In this document: positions 46,079 through 53,972 of the stretch, piece by piece
Layout of the letters: each line of letters begins with the position of its first letter
Position numbering within the stretch: the stretch's first letter is position 1
Assembly: GCF_030540835.1 (NCBI RefSeq)
Contig: NZ_JAUOEK010000184.1
Location: 434,001-498,000 of the forward strand
From: Flavivirga aquimarina
GTDB lineage: Bacteria > Bacteroidota > Bacteroidia > Flavobacteriales > Flavobacteriaceae
Length of the DNA: 64,000 bases
Direction of reading: 5' to 3'
Made by a program: the position numbers and the translations under genes
The notes under the pieces: generated by a model
What the model saw: the letters and a program-made list of their open reading frames with translations, nothing else
The model's database searches: none
What the model was told of the DNA's origin: nothing

Positions 46079-46510
46079 TTATTTATTTAATATTTTTTTT
46101 ACTCCAGAAAATAACATAGATGCTATAGCCAAAAATGCCAATACATAAAATGTGTATAATCCAGCACCTACTTTTTTGGAAGTAGCCTCAGTAACATCCA
46201 ATCCCTTCTTTGTAAAAGGTGCTAGATCTAAATCTGTACCTGAAGACATAACATAAGAAACAACTATAATTGCTAAAAAAGCGCCAACAATCATTAATGT
46301 CTTCTTAATATTTCCTTCAAATAGTCCTTTTATAACAAACAAAAAAACCATTACCAATATCAATCCGAGTATAGTATATGCTATATACAGCATATTTCCA
46401 CTCATACTTAAAGCAGTATCTTCATCACCAGCTATTATCATTAGTGCAAAAATCGCGCCAACAATAGCAAGTGCATAAGCTACTACTTTTAAAATCTTAT
46501 GTAAATTCAT
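46079..46510 (-). CDS. Four-helix membrane protein in the exbB-exbD operon
   Basis: A 143-residue protein with four predicted membrane helices: VVAYALAIVGAIFALMI, LYIAYTILGLILVMVFLFVI, LMIVGAFLAIIVVSYVMS and LYTFYVLAFLAIASMLF. I recognise no named family. It is placed between exbB and exbD with 19- and 3-base gaps, so it is probably an accessory part of that energiser complex. The location is the only functional clue. Confidence 0.75.
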   Translation of the reverse strand: MNLHKILKVVAYALAIVGAIFALMIIAGDEDTALSMSGNMLYIAYTILGLILVMVFLFVIKGLFEGNIKKTLMIVGAFLAIIVVSYVMSSGTDLDLAPFTKKGLDVTEATSKKVGAGLYTFYVLAFLAIASMLFSGVKKILNK

Positions 46511-46529
46511 AATTTTTTATATTTAATTA

Positions 46530-47309
46530 TTACTTTTTATTTCTAATTAATAGATCCATTAACGTAATAGAAGCATCTTCCATGTCGTTAACAATACTAT
46601 CAATTTTAGCAATAATGTAATTGTAAAAAATTTGAAGTATAATAGCTACTATTAAACCAAATACGGTTGTTAAAAGTGCTACTTTAATACCTCCTGCAAC
46701 GAGAGATGGTTGTATATCTCCAGCAGCTTCAATTTTATTAAAAGCTTCAATCATACCAATTACCGTACCCATGAAACCAAGCATCGGAGCAAGAGCAATA
46801 AATAATGAGACCCAAGATACATTTTTTTCTAGTTGCCCCATTTGGACACCTCCATAAGCAACAACAGCTTTTTCAGCAGCTTCTATACCTTCGTCAGTTC
46901 TGTCTAACCCTTGGTAGTAGATAGATGCGATTGGGCCTTTTGTATTTCTACAAACTTCTTTTGCCGCTTCAACACCACCTGAAGATAAAGCATCTTCAAC
47001 GCTTTGTGTTAATTTTTTTGTATTAGTAGTTGAAAGGTTTAAAAAGATAATTCTTTCTATAGCAATTGCTAATCCAAGAATTAAACATAATAATACAATA
47101 CCCATAAAGCCAGCTCCTCCTTCCAAGAAATACTTTTTTAATACTTGATGAAATCCAAGAGGCTGGTCTGCTGCTGCATCTTCCGACTCTTGAGTTGTAT
47201 TAATAGTTGTTGATGTTGCTACTGTAGTTGTGTTTGCAATTGTTGTTGCATTAATAGTTCCAAATGCCATCATTCCTGTTATGGCAAGGAGAGAAAATAA
47301 TCTTTTCAT
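46530..47309 (-). CDS. exbB: ExbB/TolQ/MotA-family proton channel protein
   Basis: A 259-residue inner-membrane protein. After a signal-like start and a Thr/Asn-rich stretch come three membrane helices in the ExbB layout, with the family motif GMIEAFNKIEAAGD and WVSLFIALAPMLGFMGTVIGM. With ExbD it forms a proton-driven motor. First gene of the operon exbB, small membrane protein, exbD, exbD. The N-terminal extension with a possible signal sequence is common in Bacteroidota members. Confidence 0.93.
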   Translation of the reverse strand: MKRLFSLLAITGMMAFGTINATTIANTTTVATSTTINTTQESEDAAADQPLGFHQVLKKYFLEGGAGFMGIVLLCLILGLAIAIERIIFLNLSTTNTKKLTQSVEDALSSGGVEAAKEVCRNTKGPIASIYYQGLDRTDEGIEAAEKAVVAYGGVQMGQLEKNVSWVSLFIALAPMLGFMGTVIGMIEAFNKIEAAGDIQPSLVAGGIKVALLTTVFGLIVAIILQIFYNYIIAKIDSIVNDMEDASITLMDLLIRNKK

Positions 47310-47381
47310 GTTCTAGATCTTAATATATTAGTTAAAGTGTTAAAGATATTAAAAAAAAAGCAATTAAAAATAAAATAACAG

Positions 47382-47469
47382 CAGAGAGGAAGGGATTCGA
47401 ACCCTCGATACGCTTTTGACGTATACACACTTTCCAGGCGTGCGCCTTCGACCACTCGGCCACCTCTCT
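47382..47469 (-). tRNA. tRNA-Ser (anticodon GGA)
   Basis: An 88-nt class II tRNA on the minus strand. Acceptor AGAGAGG pairs with CCTCTCT, the anticodon loop is CTGGAAA (GGA), a long variable arm is present, and the T arm is GAGGGTTCGAATCCCTT. The 3' CCA is not encoded. Confidence 0.95.
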
Positions 47470-47549
47470 GTATTTTTAATATGCATTTTGTTTATTGGGG
47501 GCTCAAATAACAAAAAAAACTTTGAACGCTAAAATTTTAAGAGTTAATT

Positions 47550-48581
47550 TTAAGACATTTCACCCCGTAAAGACACTTCGTACATGGTTTTGAGGTGATT
47601 ACCATGTGTATTTTGTCCCAATAAATACATTAATTTACTTATTGCAGCTTCAGTTGTAATGTCTTTTCCGGAAATAACACCTAGATTTTTTAGCTCATTA
47701 CTGGTTTCATAATGCCCCATCATAACACTTCCTCCAGAACATTGCGTTATATTTATAATATATATCCCTTTTAAAATATTTTCTTTTAACATATTAATAA
47801 ACCATGTTTCGGTAGTACAATTTCCCGCGCCATAGGTTTCAATAATTACTGCTTTTAAATTCGACGTATTAAAAATACTTCGCAATACACTTTCTGTAAT
47901 TCCTGGGAAAAGTTTTATTAGGGCAATATTATTGTCTAAATTTTTATGAACTTTTAGAGCTTCCTTTATATTAGGCTTAAACAAATGTTCTTTATTAACT
48001 TTTAAATGTACGCCAGACTCTGCCAAATCGGGATAATTTAAAGATGCAAAAGCTTCAAAGTGTTCTGCATTTATTTTTGTTGTTCTATTTGCTCTATATA
48101 GTTTGTATTCAAAATATAAACACACCTCCTTAATTATCGGCTCTCCTTTACTTTGTAATGACGCTATTTGTATGGATGTAATTAAATTTTCCTTAGCATC
48201 TGTTCTTAAGTCACCTATTGGCAGTTGAGACCCCGTAAAAATGATTGGTTTCGCTAAATTTTCTAACATAAAACTTAGCGCAGAAGCAGTATAGCTCATA
48301 GTGTCGCTTCCGTGTAAAACCACAAAACCATCAAACGCCTCGTAATTAGTTTCTATTATTTCTGCAATTTGTATCCAATATTTTGGATTCATATTACTCG
48401 AATCTATAGGTTCGTTAAACGATACGGTATCTATATGACATTCTAAGAGTTGTAATTCCGGGATTTTTTCTAAAAGTGTTTTGAAATCGAATGCTTTAAG
48501 CGATCCGGTTTTAAAATCTTTAACCATACCAATGGTTCCTCCAGTATATACCAATAATATCTTTGGTTTTATGTCACCCAT
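47550..48581 (-). CDS. ansA: Type I L-asparaginase
   Basis: Hydrolyses asparagine to aspartate. The 343-residue cytoplasmic enzyme has the two threonine-containing motifs LVYTGGTIGM (residues 10-19) and FVVLHGSDTMSYTASALSFML, where the usual HGTDTM reads HGSDTM. No signal peptide, which fits the low-affinity type I enzyme. It follows tatD after three bases and is probably cotranscribed with it. Confidence 0.92.
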   Translation of the reverse strand: MGDIKPKILLVYTGGTIGMVKDFKTGSLKAFDFKTLLEKIPELQLLECHIDTVSFNEPIDSSNMNPKYWIQIAEIIETNYEAFDGFVVLHGSDTMSYTASALSFMLENLAKPIIFTGSQLPIGDLRTDAKENLITSIQIASLQSKGEPIIKEVCLYFEYKLYRANRTTKINAEHFEAFASLNYPDLAESGVHLKVNKEHLFKPNIKEALKVHKNLDNNIALIKLFPGITESVLRSIFNTSNLKAVIIETYGAGNCTTETWFINMLKENILKGIYIINITQCSGGSVMMGHYETSNELKNLGVISGKDITTEAAISKLMYLLGQNTHGNHLKTMYEVSLRGEMS

Positions 48582-48584
48582 ATT

Positions 48585-49352
48585 TTAAATTTTAAAAACG
48601 TCTTTAGAATTTTGAGTCGTTATGGCTGCTATTTCTTCTAAAGATACACCATATATATATACTAATTTTTCCAAGACTTTTATAACATAGGCACTTTCAT
48701 TTCGTTTTCCTCTATATGGGGCAGGAGCCAAATAAGGAGCATCTGTTTCTAACACGACATGTTTAAGATCTATTTCATTTAAAAAAGTATCAATTTTTCC
48801 ATTCTTAAAAGTGGCTACACCTCCTATACCCAGTTTCATATTATACGAAATTGCTTGATGGGCTTGTTCTAACGTTCCTGTAAAACAGTGAAAAATACCG
48901 AATAAGTCATCACTTTTTTCTGTTTCTAAAACTTCAAATATTTCATTAAATGCGTCTCTACAATGTATAACTATTGGTAATTTATATTGTTTGGCAAGCT
49001 TGATTTGATGTTTAAATGCTTCTTGTTGAATTCCTAATGTCGATTTATCCCAATATAAATCAATCCCAATTTCGCCCACAGCATAAAAGTGCCGTTTGGC
49101 AAGCATGTCTTCTACATGTTTCAACTCAGCTTTATAATTGTCTTTTACATGGGTAGGATGTAAACCCATCATTAAAAACATATTATTAGGATACTCTTTT
49201 TCAAGCTGAAGCATGGCTTCTGTATGCTCAGAATCTATTGCCGGAATAAAAAACCGGGACACACCTTCCTCTATAGCACGATGTATCATCTCGCCTCTAT
49301 CTTCATCAAAATCTTTACTATATAAATGGGTATGGGTGTCTGTAATAATCAT
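48585..49352 (-). CDS. TatD-family hydrolase
   Basis: A 255-residue metal-dependent hydrolase. Metal-binding signatures are TDTHTHLYS at the start, GEIGIDLYWD, PIVIHCRDAF, FHCFTG and VLETDAPYLAP. TatD proteins are deoxyribonucleases or D-aminoacyl-tRNA-type hydrolases; the exact reaction is not known from the sequence. It starts 9 bases after the T run of a terminator hairpin that closes the sigma-factor operon. Confidence 0.93.
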   Translation of the reverse strand: MIITDTHTHLYSKDFDEDRGEMIHRAIEEGVSRFFIPAIDSEHTEAMLQLEKEYPNNMFLMMGLHPTHVKDNYKAELKHVEDMLAKRHFYAVGEIGIDLYWDKSTLGIQQEAFKHQIKLAKQYKLPIVIHCRDAFNEIFEVLETEKSDDLFGIFHCFTGTLEQAHQAISYNMKLGIGGVATFKNGKIDTFLNEIDLKHVVLETDAPYLAPAPYRGKRNESAYVIKVLEKLVYIYGVSLEEIAAITTQNSKDVFKI

Positions 49353-49360
49353 TTGGTAAA

Positions 49361-49392
49361 AATAAAAAAGTCACCATTAATTTGATGACTTT
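49361..49392 (-). terminator. Terminator after the TPR protein gene
   Basis: AAAGTCA and TGACTTT (49367-49373 and 49386-49392) with inner pairing. Read leftward it is followed by TTTTTTATTTTT. It separates the sigma-factor operon from tatD. Confidence 0.65.
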
Positions 49393-49476
49393 CTTTAAGC
49401 TTATTTATCTTACCTTTAAATTTAAGGTTTGTATTCTTGTGCCATGAGACAATACTTAGCCCACGCGCCCCGCTTC

Positions 49477-50211
49477 TTATTCTAATTTATTAATAAGGTT
49501 TTGCGCTTCCTTATAATCTTCTGCATATTTTGGTATGGTTTTTAATATTTCTAAACAAGCAGCAAAGTCTTTCTGTTTTAATTTACTTAAAGCCGAATAC
49601 CAAATTGCTTTGCTTTTATAAACCGACTGGGTATTAGAAAGTCTGCTGAATAAACTATCGGCTTCATCAAATTTATCTATTTCTAATAGCGCAATACCTC
49701 GGTATAATTGCAATTCTTTATTCGAATTATCTTTGGCTAATAACTGTCCAAAAATGATTTCCGCAGTAATGAAATTTTTATTATTAAAAGCGTCTTCGGC
49801 TGCTTTTAGCAATTCGTCTTGTCCACCTCTTACAGTTAAACTAATTGCCTCGTAATTATTGTAATCGCTAAAAGTTGGGTTAGGAGAATCATTAAATGTA
49901 AAGATTCCTATTAATAAAGCAATACTTGCTGCTACAGCATATTTCCAGAGCTTAAAGTGTCCTACTTTTTTAGCAGGTTTTTGTTTTTCAAAATGAGTTT
50001 TAGAAATGGTTTTTAAATTATTCTGAAAAGCGGTTGAAGCTGCTTCGTTTTCAAATTTATGTTCTAAAAAAGACGCTAACTCTTTATATGTATTAAATGC
50101 CTGGTTAAAATCCGATTCATTTTTTAATCTCGATTCAAAAGCAATTATTTCATCTTGAGGTAACTCTTTAGATAAATAGGATTCGAATAATATGTAATTT
50201 TGATCTTCCAT
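49477..50211 (-). CDS. Membrane-anchored TPR protein, probable anti-sigma factor
   Basis: A 244-residue protein with a cytoplasmic N-terminal helical part (1-90; YLSKELPQDEIIAFESRLKNE), one membrane helix (about 91-107, YAVAASIALLIGIFTF) and a TPR-like C-terminal domain (130-244). Such N-terminal helices resemble the anti-sigma domains that Bacteroidota pair with ECF sigma factors, with TPR parts outside the membrane to sense the envelope. The gene starts five bases after the sigma-factor gene ends, which supports the pairing. No catalytic motif is visible. Direct proof of sigma binding is missing. Confidence 0.72.
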   Translation of the reverse strand: MEDQNYILFESYLSKELPQDEIIAFESRLKNESDFNQAFNTYKELASFLEHKFENEAASTAFQNNLKTISKTHFEKQKPAKKVGHFKLWKYAVAASIALLIGIFTFNDSPNPTFSDYNNYEAISLTVRGGQDELLKAAEDAFNNKNFITAEIIFGQLLAKDNSNKELQLYRGIALLEIDKFDEADSLFSRLSNTQSVYKSKAIWYSALSKLKQKDFAACLEILKTIPKYAEDYKEAQNLINKLE

Positions 50212-50216
50212 GACAA

Positions 50217-50798
50217 TTAATTATTAAGTTGGTTAAATTTTGGTGACTTTTGAACCAGCTCTGTCAATTTACCAATACATAAAGATTTCTTTTTTCTGGC
50301 ATACGCATAAGTTACTCCTAAACTTTTAGCGACTTCTTCCATAGATTTTATTTTAAAAGTAGCTGTTAATAAATCTTTACAAGCGGTTCCAAGTTTTTGA
50401 AACATTTCTGTAAATAAAACTTGTTTTTCGCCAAATACAGCTGTTTCAAAAGCTAGTTCTTGAGCCTCGTCATCTTTAGATAAAACTTCTTCATTAATTG
50501 TTACCTCTTTATTAGAGTTTTTTTTCAATTCATTTAGCCATTTTCGTTTACATAGGATAAAAAAATACGCATCAAATGGGCAGGTAAGCTGTAATTTATT
50601 TTCGCTTGCCTGATTATAAATGGTAATTAAGGTATCCTGTATCACATCTTGAGCCTTATCACCATCGCCACTATTTTGCTTTATATAGTTAATTACTTTA
50701 GGAACAAACTTATCATATATAGCTTGTATAATAAACGAATTGTTTTTAAGCAGTCCATCTATGTACTTCTGGTCCTCGTGTAGTTTTTTCTCACTCAT
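50217..50798 (-). CDS. Sigma-70-family RNA polymerase sigma factor (ECF-like)
   Basis: A 193-residue sigma factor. Region 2 lies at about 20-80 (QAIYDKFVPKVINYIKQNSGDGDKAQDVIQDTLITIYNQA) and region 4 at about 130-185 (KLGTACKDLLTATFKIKSMEEVAKSLGVTYAYARKKKSLC). The usual second regulatory element is the membrane TPR protein encoded just downstream. It is transcribed away from the accessory genes at 51.1-59.9 kb. Three of those transcription units carry the same GGGTAACA-17-ATATAA-type upstream sequence, so it may drive them. Confidence 0.85.
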   Translation of the reverse strand: MSEKKLHEDQKYIDGLLKNNSFIIQAIYDKFVPKVINYIKQNSGDGDKAQDVIQDTLITIYNQASENKLQLTCPFDAYFFILCKRKWLNELKKNSNKEVTINEEVLSKDDEAQELAFETAVFGEKQVLFTEMFQKLGTACKDLLTATFKIKSMEEVAKSLGVTYAYARKKKSLCIGKLTELVQKSPKFNQLNN

Positions 50799-50822
50799 TA
50801 ACCCTTGTATTTGCTACTAAAA

Positions 50823-50918
50823 TACAGAATTTCTTTAAACCAACTATTCTCAATGCTGAGCATAAAAACATTTTATCGATTTCGTTTAACCTTTTGGGTC
50901 GAAAACAGAAATTCTGTA
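50823..50918. repeat. Inverted repeat pair in the sigma-factor upstream region
   Basis: TACAGAATTTCT (50823-50834) and AGAAATTCTGTA (50907-50918) are exact reverse complements, 72 bases apart. The second also sits in a 13-base palindrome, ACAGAA-A-TTCTGT (50905-50917). These are candidate regulator-binding sites in the divergent control region. Confidence 0.45.
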
Positions 50919-50934
50919 TTTAGATTCCCTCTCG

Positions 50935-50952
50935 TCCCGACAGCTGTCGGGA
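50935..50952. repeat. REP-like palindrome TCCCGACAGCTGTCGGGA
   Basis: A perfect 18-bp palindrome followed by a related CATCGGGATTC. Elements of this kind are widespread between genes in Bacteroidota (from memory). The rest of 50953-51040 shows nothing clear. Confidence 0.65.
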
Positions 50953-51043
50953 GCCATCGGGATTCATAGGAATAACAATTTCAAAGGAAACCCCTAGACT
51001 GTGCCTCGGGAGACTCTTTTGAATAAAAACTTTAAAATAAAAA

Positions 51044-51074
51044 GGGTAACAATTTTTAAATGGATTTGATATAA
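51044..51074 (+). promoter_or_regulatory. Shared-type promoter, unit 1
   Basis: GGGTAACA (51044-51051), 17 bases, ATATAA (51069-51074), 55 bases before the ATG at 51130. The same arrangement occurs at 51593-51623 and 53973-54003. It does not match the usual TAnnTTTG type. Confidence 0.6.
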
Positions 51075-51129
51075 GGGTGTTACAGTAAAAAACTGAAACA
51101 TTTTAATTAATCCATAAAAATTAGAAATC

Positions 51130-51573
51130 ATGAAGAAATCAATTTTAATTATCGGTACTGTAGTATTATCAATTTTAAATGCTCATGCTACAACCTTAAC
51201 ATCGGCCCTTAACCCAATAACTATTAGTGTAGATATTACAAATGAGCACTTACTTAAAGTATATGATTGGAAAGTAGAAACCAATATAGGTGTTTATTCG
51301 GGAATAGCGCTTTCTGTTGAAGATGCAAAACGAATGATTCTTTTAACAAGCTCTGGAGAAATTATAAGAGCATCTATCATTGAAGGCTATTTTGTATTAA
51401 AAACGGAAGCAAAAAACAACTCTAAAAGAAATTATTTCTGGGAAGTTGAAACTGTAACAGGATATGCAAAAGGGTACTCTTCAACAGAAGCATACGCTTA
51501 TAAAATGATGCAATTAGTTGCTTCTGGCGATGCTATTGTTTCCAAAAAAATAATCAGTCAACCTCAACAATAA
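51130..51573 (+). CDS. Secreted protein with an internal repeat
   Basis: A 147-residue exported protein of no family known to me. A signal peptide (KKSILIIGTVVLSILNAHA) precedes two related units of about 40 residues. These are YDWKVETNIGVYSGIALSVEDAKRM with LLTSSGEIIRAS (about 45-85) and YFWEVETVTGYAKGYSSTEAYAYKM with QLVASGDAIVS (about 99-140). Both share the W-x-VET, G, S-x-E-A-M and SG landmarks. A small periplasmic or surface protein is likely. It is the first gene downstream of the sigma-factor control region and has the shared promoter type. Confidence 0.7.
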   Translation: MKKSILIIGTVVLSILNAHATTLTSALNPITISVDITNEHLLKVYDWKVETNIGVYSGIALSVEDAKRMILLTSSGEIIRASIIEGYFVLKTEAKNNSKRNYFWEVETVTGYAKGYSSTEAYAYKMMQLVASGDAIVSKKIISQPQQ

Positions 51574-51588
51574 AAAAATAATTACCAA

Positions 51589-51618
51589 AACAGGGTAACA
51601 AAATAATTACCCTGTTTA
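51589..51618 (+). terminator. Terminator after the internal-repeat protein, overlapping the next promoter
   Basis: AACAGGGTAA-(8)-TTACCCTGTT, a perfect 10-bp stem followed by TATATAA. The left arm contains the GGGTAACA element of the next unit. Confidence 0.65.
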
Positions 51619-51623
51619 TATAA
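51593..51623 (+). promoter_or_regulatory. Shared-type promoter, unit 2
   Basis: GGGTAACA (51593-51600), 17 bases, ATATAA (51618-51623), 31 bases before the lipoprotein ATG. Both elements are identical to those of unit 1 with the same spacing. Confidence 0.6.
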
Positions 51624-51654
51624 CCTCGAATAATAATTTAAAACCCAATTAATC

Positions 51655-52632
51655 ATGAAAATTACAAAACACATTTTAGGAACCATTTTTATCTCAGCTT
51701 TATTATTAACCAGCTGTTCTAATAATGACGATCACGATGGCGATATTTTAATTCGTCCAACAGCTGAAGATTTTAATCAGTTAAAAGAAGCTGCCCTTGA
51801 AAACTTAACGCAAACATTTCAGTTTAATACGGATGACGGCTATGTAACACTAACATCTGATAAGGGTGTACAAATTAGCATTAGTAGTTCTTGTTTAACT
51901 TTAAATGGAGACGCTGTAACTGGAACTATCGATGTAGAGTTTGTTGAACTTTTTGACAAAGGTAGCATGCTTACAACAAATAAGCCAACCATGGGAACTT
52001 TACCAAATGGCGATAAAGCATTGCTTATTTCTGGAGGAGAATTCTTTGTGAATGCGACTCAAAATGGTGCTGCTCTAGAAACCAATTGTGGATTTCAAAT
52101 GTTAATTCCTGGAGATTTAACAGGAGGTGTAGATAATGATATGACACTTTGGGAAGGTAGAATCGATCAAGACGGAAACCTTGCATGGGCTGAAGTTGAT
52201 GAAGCTGCTGGACAAGATGGTGGTGTATTTGGAGAGGGAGACCAATACTATGGTTTTTTTCAATCATTCGGATGGTCTAACGTAGATCGTTTTTATAACG
52301 ACCCACGTGAAAAAACAACTATTCTTGTAGCAGTGCCTGAGGGGTATGATAATACAAACAGTTCTGTTTTTATTTCTTATGATGGCGAAGATGCAGGCTT
52401 AGCTAATTTAGATACTTACGATGCTGAAACTGGTTTATTTAGCGAGCATTACGGACAAATTCCTATTGGATTGGAGTGCCATATCATTTTTGCTACTGAA
52501 GATGGTGACAACTGGAAATATGCTATTAAAGCTGTAACTATTGCAGAAAATGATGTTATAACATTTACCGAAGATGAAACTTCAATAGCTACTGAAGCAC
52601 AATTAACAACTATTATTAATGGTTTACCATAA
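51655..52632 (+). CDS. Surface-type lipoprotein of unknown function
   Basis: A 325-residue lipoprotein. A signal peptide ends in the lipobox LLTSC at residues 17-21, and the mature start CSNNDDHDGD is acidic, like the flavobacterial surface-export signal (S followed by several Asp/Glu). The mature protein is acidic and rich in Gly, Asp and Thr, with beta-type stretches such as VQISISSSCLTLNGDAVTGTIDVEFVELF and SSVFISYDGEDAGLANLD. No named domain is recognised with certainty. It has its own promoter-type element and a strong terminator, so it is a single-gene unit. Confidence 0.75.
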   Translation: MKITKHILGTIFISALLLTSCSNNDDHDGDILIRPTAEDFNQLKEAALENLTQTFQFNTDDGYVTLTSDKGVQISISSSCLTLNGDAVTGTIDVEFVELFDKGSMLTTNKPTMGTLPNGDKALLISGGEFFVNATQNGAALETNCGFQMLIPGDLTGGVDNDMTLWEGRIDQDGNLAWAEVDEAAGQDGGVFGEGDQYYGFFQSFGWSNVDRFYNDPREKTTILVAVPEGYDNTNSSVFISYDGEDAGLANLDTYDAETGLFSEHYGQIPIGLECHIIFATEDGDNWKYAIKAVTIAENDVITFTEDETSIATEAQLTTIINGLP

Positions 52633-52696
52633 ACATCTACTCATTTTAAATTCCTGCTTATAACGGTTAACTTCATTTGTTAACCTTCCTTTTCAA

Positions 52697-52726
52697 ACCA
52701 GAAACTTTATGTTTCTGGTTTTTTAT
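52697..52726 (+). terminator. Terminator after the lipoprotein gene
   Basis: AACCAGAAAC-TTTAT-GTTTCTGGTT, perfect 10-bp stem, then TTTTT, about 65 bases after the stop. Confidence 0.85.
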
Positions 52727-52846
52727 TAAAGTCAATAATAAATAAGACAGTATAATTATATCTCTTTAAGTTTACAAATTGTTAACTTTTCTCACGATTA
52801 ATTTCGGTATATTTAGACATTCTTGATAACATTAAAAAAATTTAAA

Positions 52847-53581
52847 ATGGATAATCCTTTTCAAATACAGCCTGAACTTCGTTATGGCGCGCCTGTTTGC
52901 GATGAAATTTTAGTTGGACGCTACTTCTCTATTGGTTACTCTTGGTATTTTAGACAAGCCAAATGGACATTAGAAATCATAAATAGAAATCAATACCTTC
53001 TAACAGAAGCAGATAGAATGAACAACTTTCGAGCTGACACACGAATTCCTAAACGATTTCGAGCAGGACTTGGAGCTTATTCAGGTAGTGGGTTTGATCG
53101 GGGGCACCTAGTTGCAAGTGCCAATAACGATATTCTTGAAATTCAGAATAGTGAAACTTTTTTGTTATCAAATATGTCTCCGCAAAAACCTAATTTCAAT
53201 CGTATCATTTGGCGAAAACTTGAAGAAGCGGTAAGAAAGCTTAACGATAAGCCAGAAGTTTTAGAAACTTATGTTCTTACTGCCCCTGTATTTTACTTCG
53301 ATAGAAAAGTTGAAACTATTGGTGATGATTCAGATGAATATGGTATTGATGTTCCTGTGCCACATGCATTCATCAAAAGTATTTTAGCCGAGGACGATAA
53401 AGGCAGGTTGTCTCTTTGGACTTTCGAAATGGAAAATAAAAAGCTAACAGGCGAACTAAAAGATTATCTTGTTTCAACATATGATGCCGAACAGTTGGTT
53501 GGAGGTCGTTTTTGGGATCGAATTAGTGGAGGCGATCTTCATCTGCAAAAGAAGCATCCAAGAGATATTTGGGAGTTTTAA
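52847..53581 (+). CDS. DNA/RNA non-specific endonuclease (NUC1 family), no signal peptide
   Basis: A 244-residue nuclease from the chosen ATG at 52847; an in-frame TTG at 52823 would only add a lysine-rich stretch. The NUC1 beta-beta-alpha-metal core is intact: FDRGHLVAS with catalytic His87, then LLSNMSPQKPNFNRIIWRKLEE with the metal-binding Asn118. The later parts VLTAPVF and VPHAFIKSIL also match. Family members usually carry a signal peptide or act in mitochondria; here none is seen, so the enzyme would stay in the cytoplasm. No immunity gene is visible beside it. Confidence 0.85.
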   Translation: MDNPFQIQPELRYGAPVCDEILVGRYFSIGYSWYFRQAKWTLEIINRNQYLLTEADRMNNFRADTRIPKRFRAGLGAYSGSGFDRGHLVASANNDILEIQNSETFLLSNMSPQKPNFNRIIWRKLEEAVRKLNDKPEVLETYVLTAPVFYFDRKVETIGDDSDEYGIDVPVPHAFIKSILAEDDKGRLSLWTFEMENKKLTGELKDYLVSTYDAEQLVGGRFWDRISGGDLHLQKKHPRDIWEF

Positions 53582-53587
53582 AAATCT

Positions 53588-53749
53588 TCATTGTTTTTTA
53601 ACAGGAAACACTACTTGGTAGCTTTTTATTCCTTTACTTTCATTTATAGGACACCAAGTCCCATTTGATGCTCCGAAGGTTGCGGCTTGGTTTTTATTAT
53701 GTAACATAAGGTTTAAAGAAGCCCTTCCTATTAATCTAAGTGCTCTCAT
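53588..53749 (-). CDS. Uncertain 53-residue ORF
   Basis: A leftward ORF from ATG (53749) to TGA (53588) in the 614-base spacer before the CHAT operon. It contains TFGASNGTWCPINESKGIKS and ends YQVVFPVKKQ. No family is recognised. Its start is weak and it could be the end of a decayed gene. It ends seven bases from the nuclease stop. Confidence 0.3.
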   Translation of the reverse strand: MRALRLIGRASLNLMLHNKNQAATFGASNGTWCPINESKGIKSYQVVFPVKKQ

Positions 53750-53972
53750 TTGCTTTCGTATGTTTAACCATAATTATCGGTTAAATATGCTTTAATTCTG
53801 GGCATCTAAAGGTCACAGAAAAAAATTCGTTAATCTGACCTAAAGCAAAGTCTAAGCATATTTGCCATTATATATTGTTAGCGCGACTTTGAATTAAAAC
53901 TTATACTTTTTAGGGCTTTATAATTGAGCCTAGCGTTCCAATTGGAAAATTCTCATTTTCATAGCATAAAAT
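53750..53972. other. Intergenic stretch before the CHAT operon
   Basis: No gene or clear structure is seen. It lies between the uncertain ORF and the shared-type promoter at 53973. Confidence 0.4.

Noticed and set aside
52025-52267. 80-residue ORF opposite the lipoprotein gene
   Set aside because: His/Leu/Gln-rich antisense shadow of an acidic protein with a clear lipobox.
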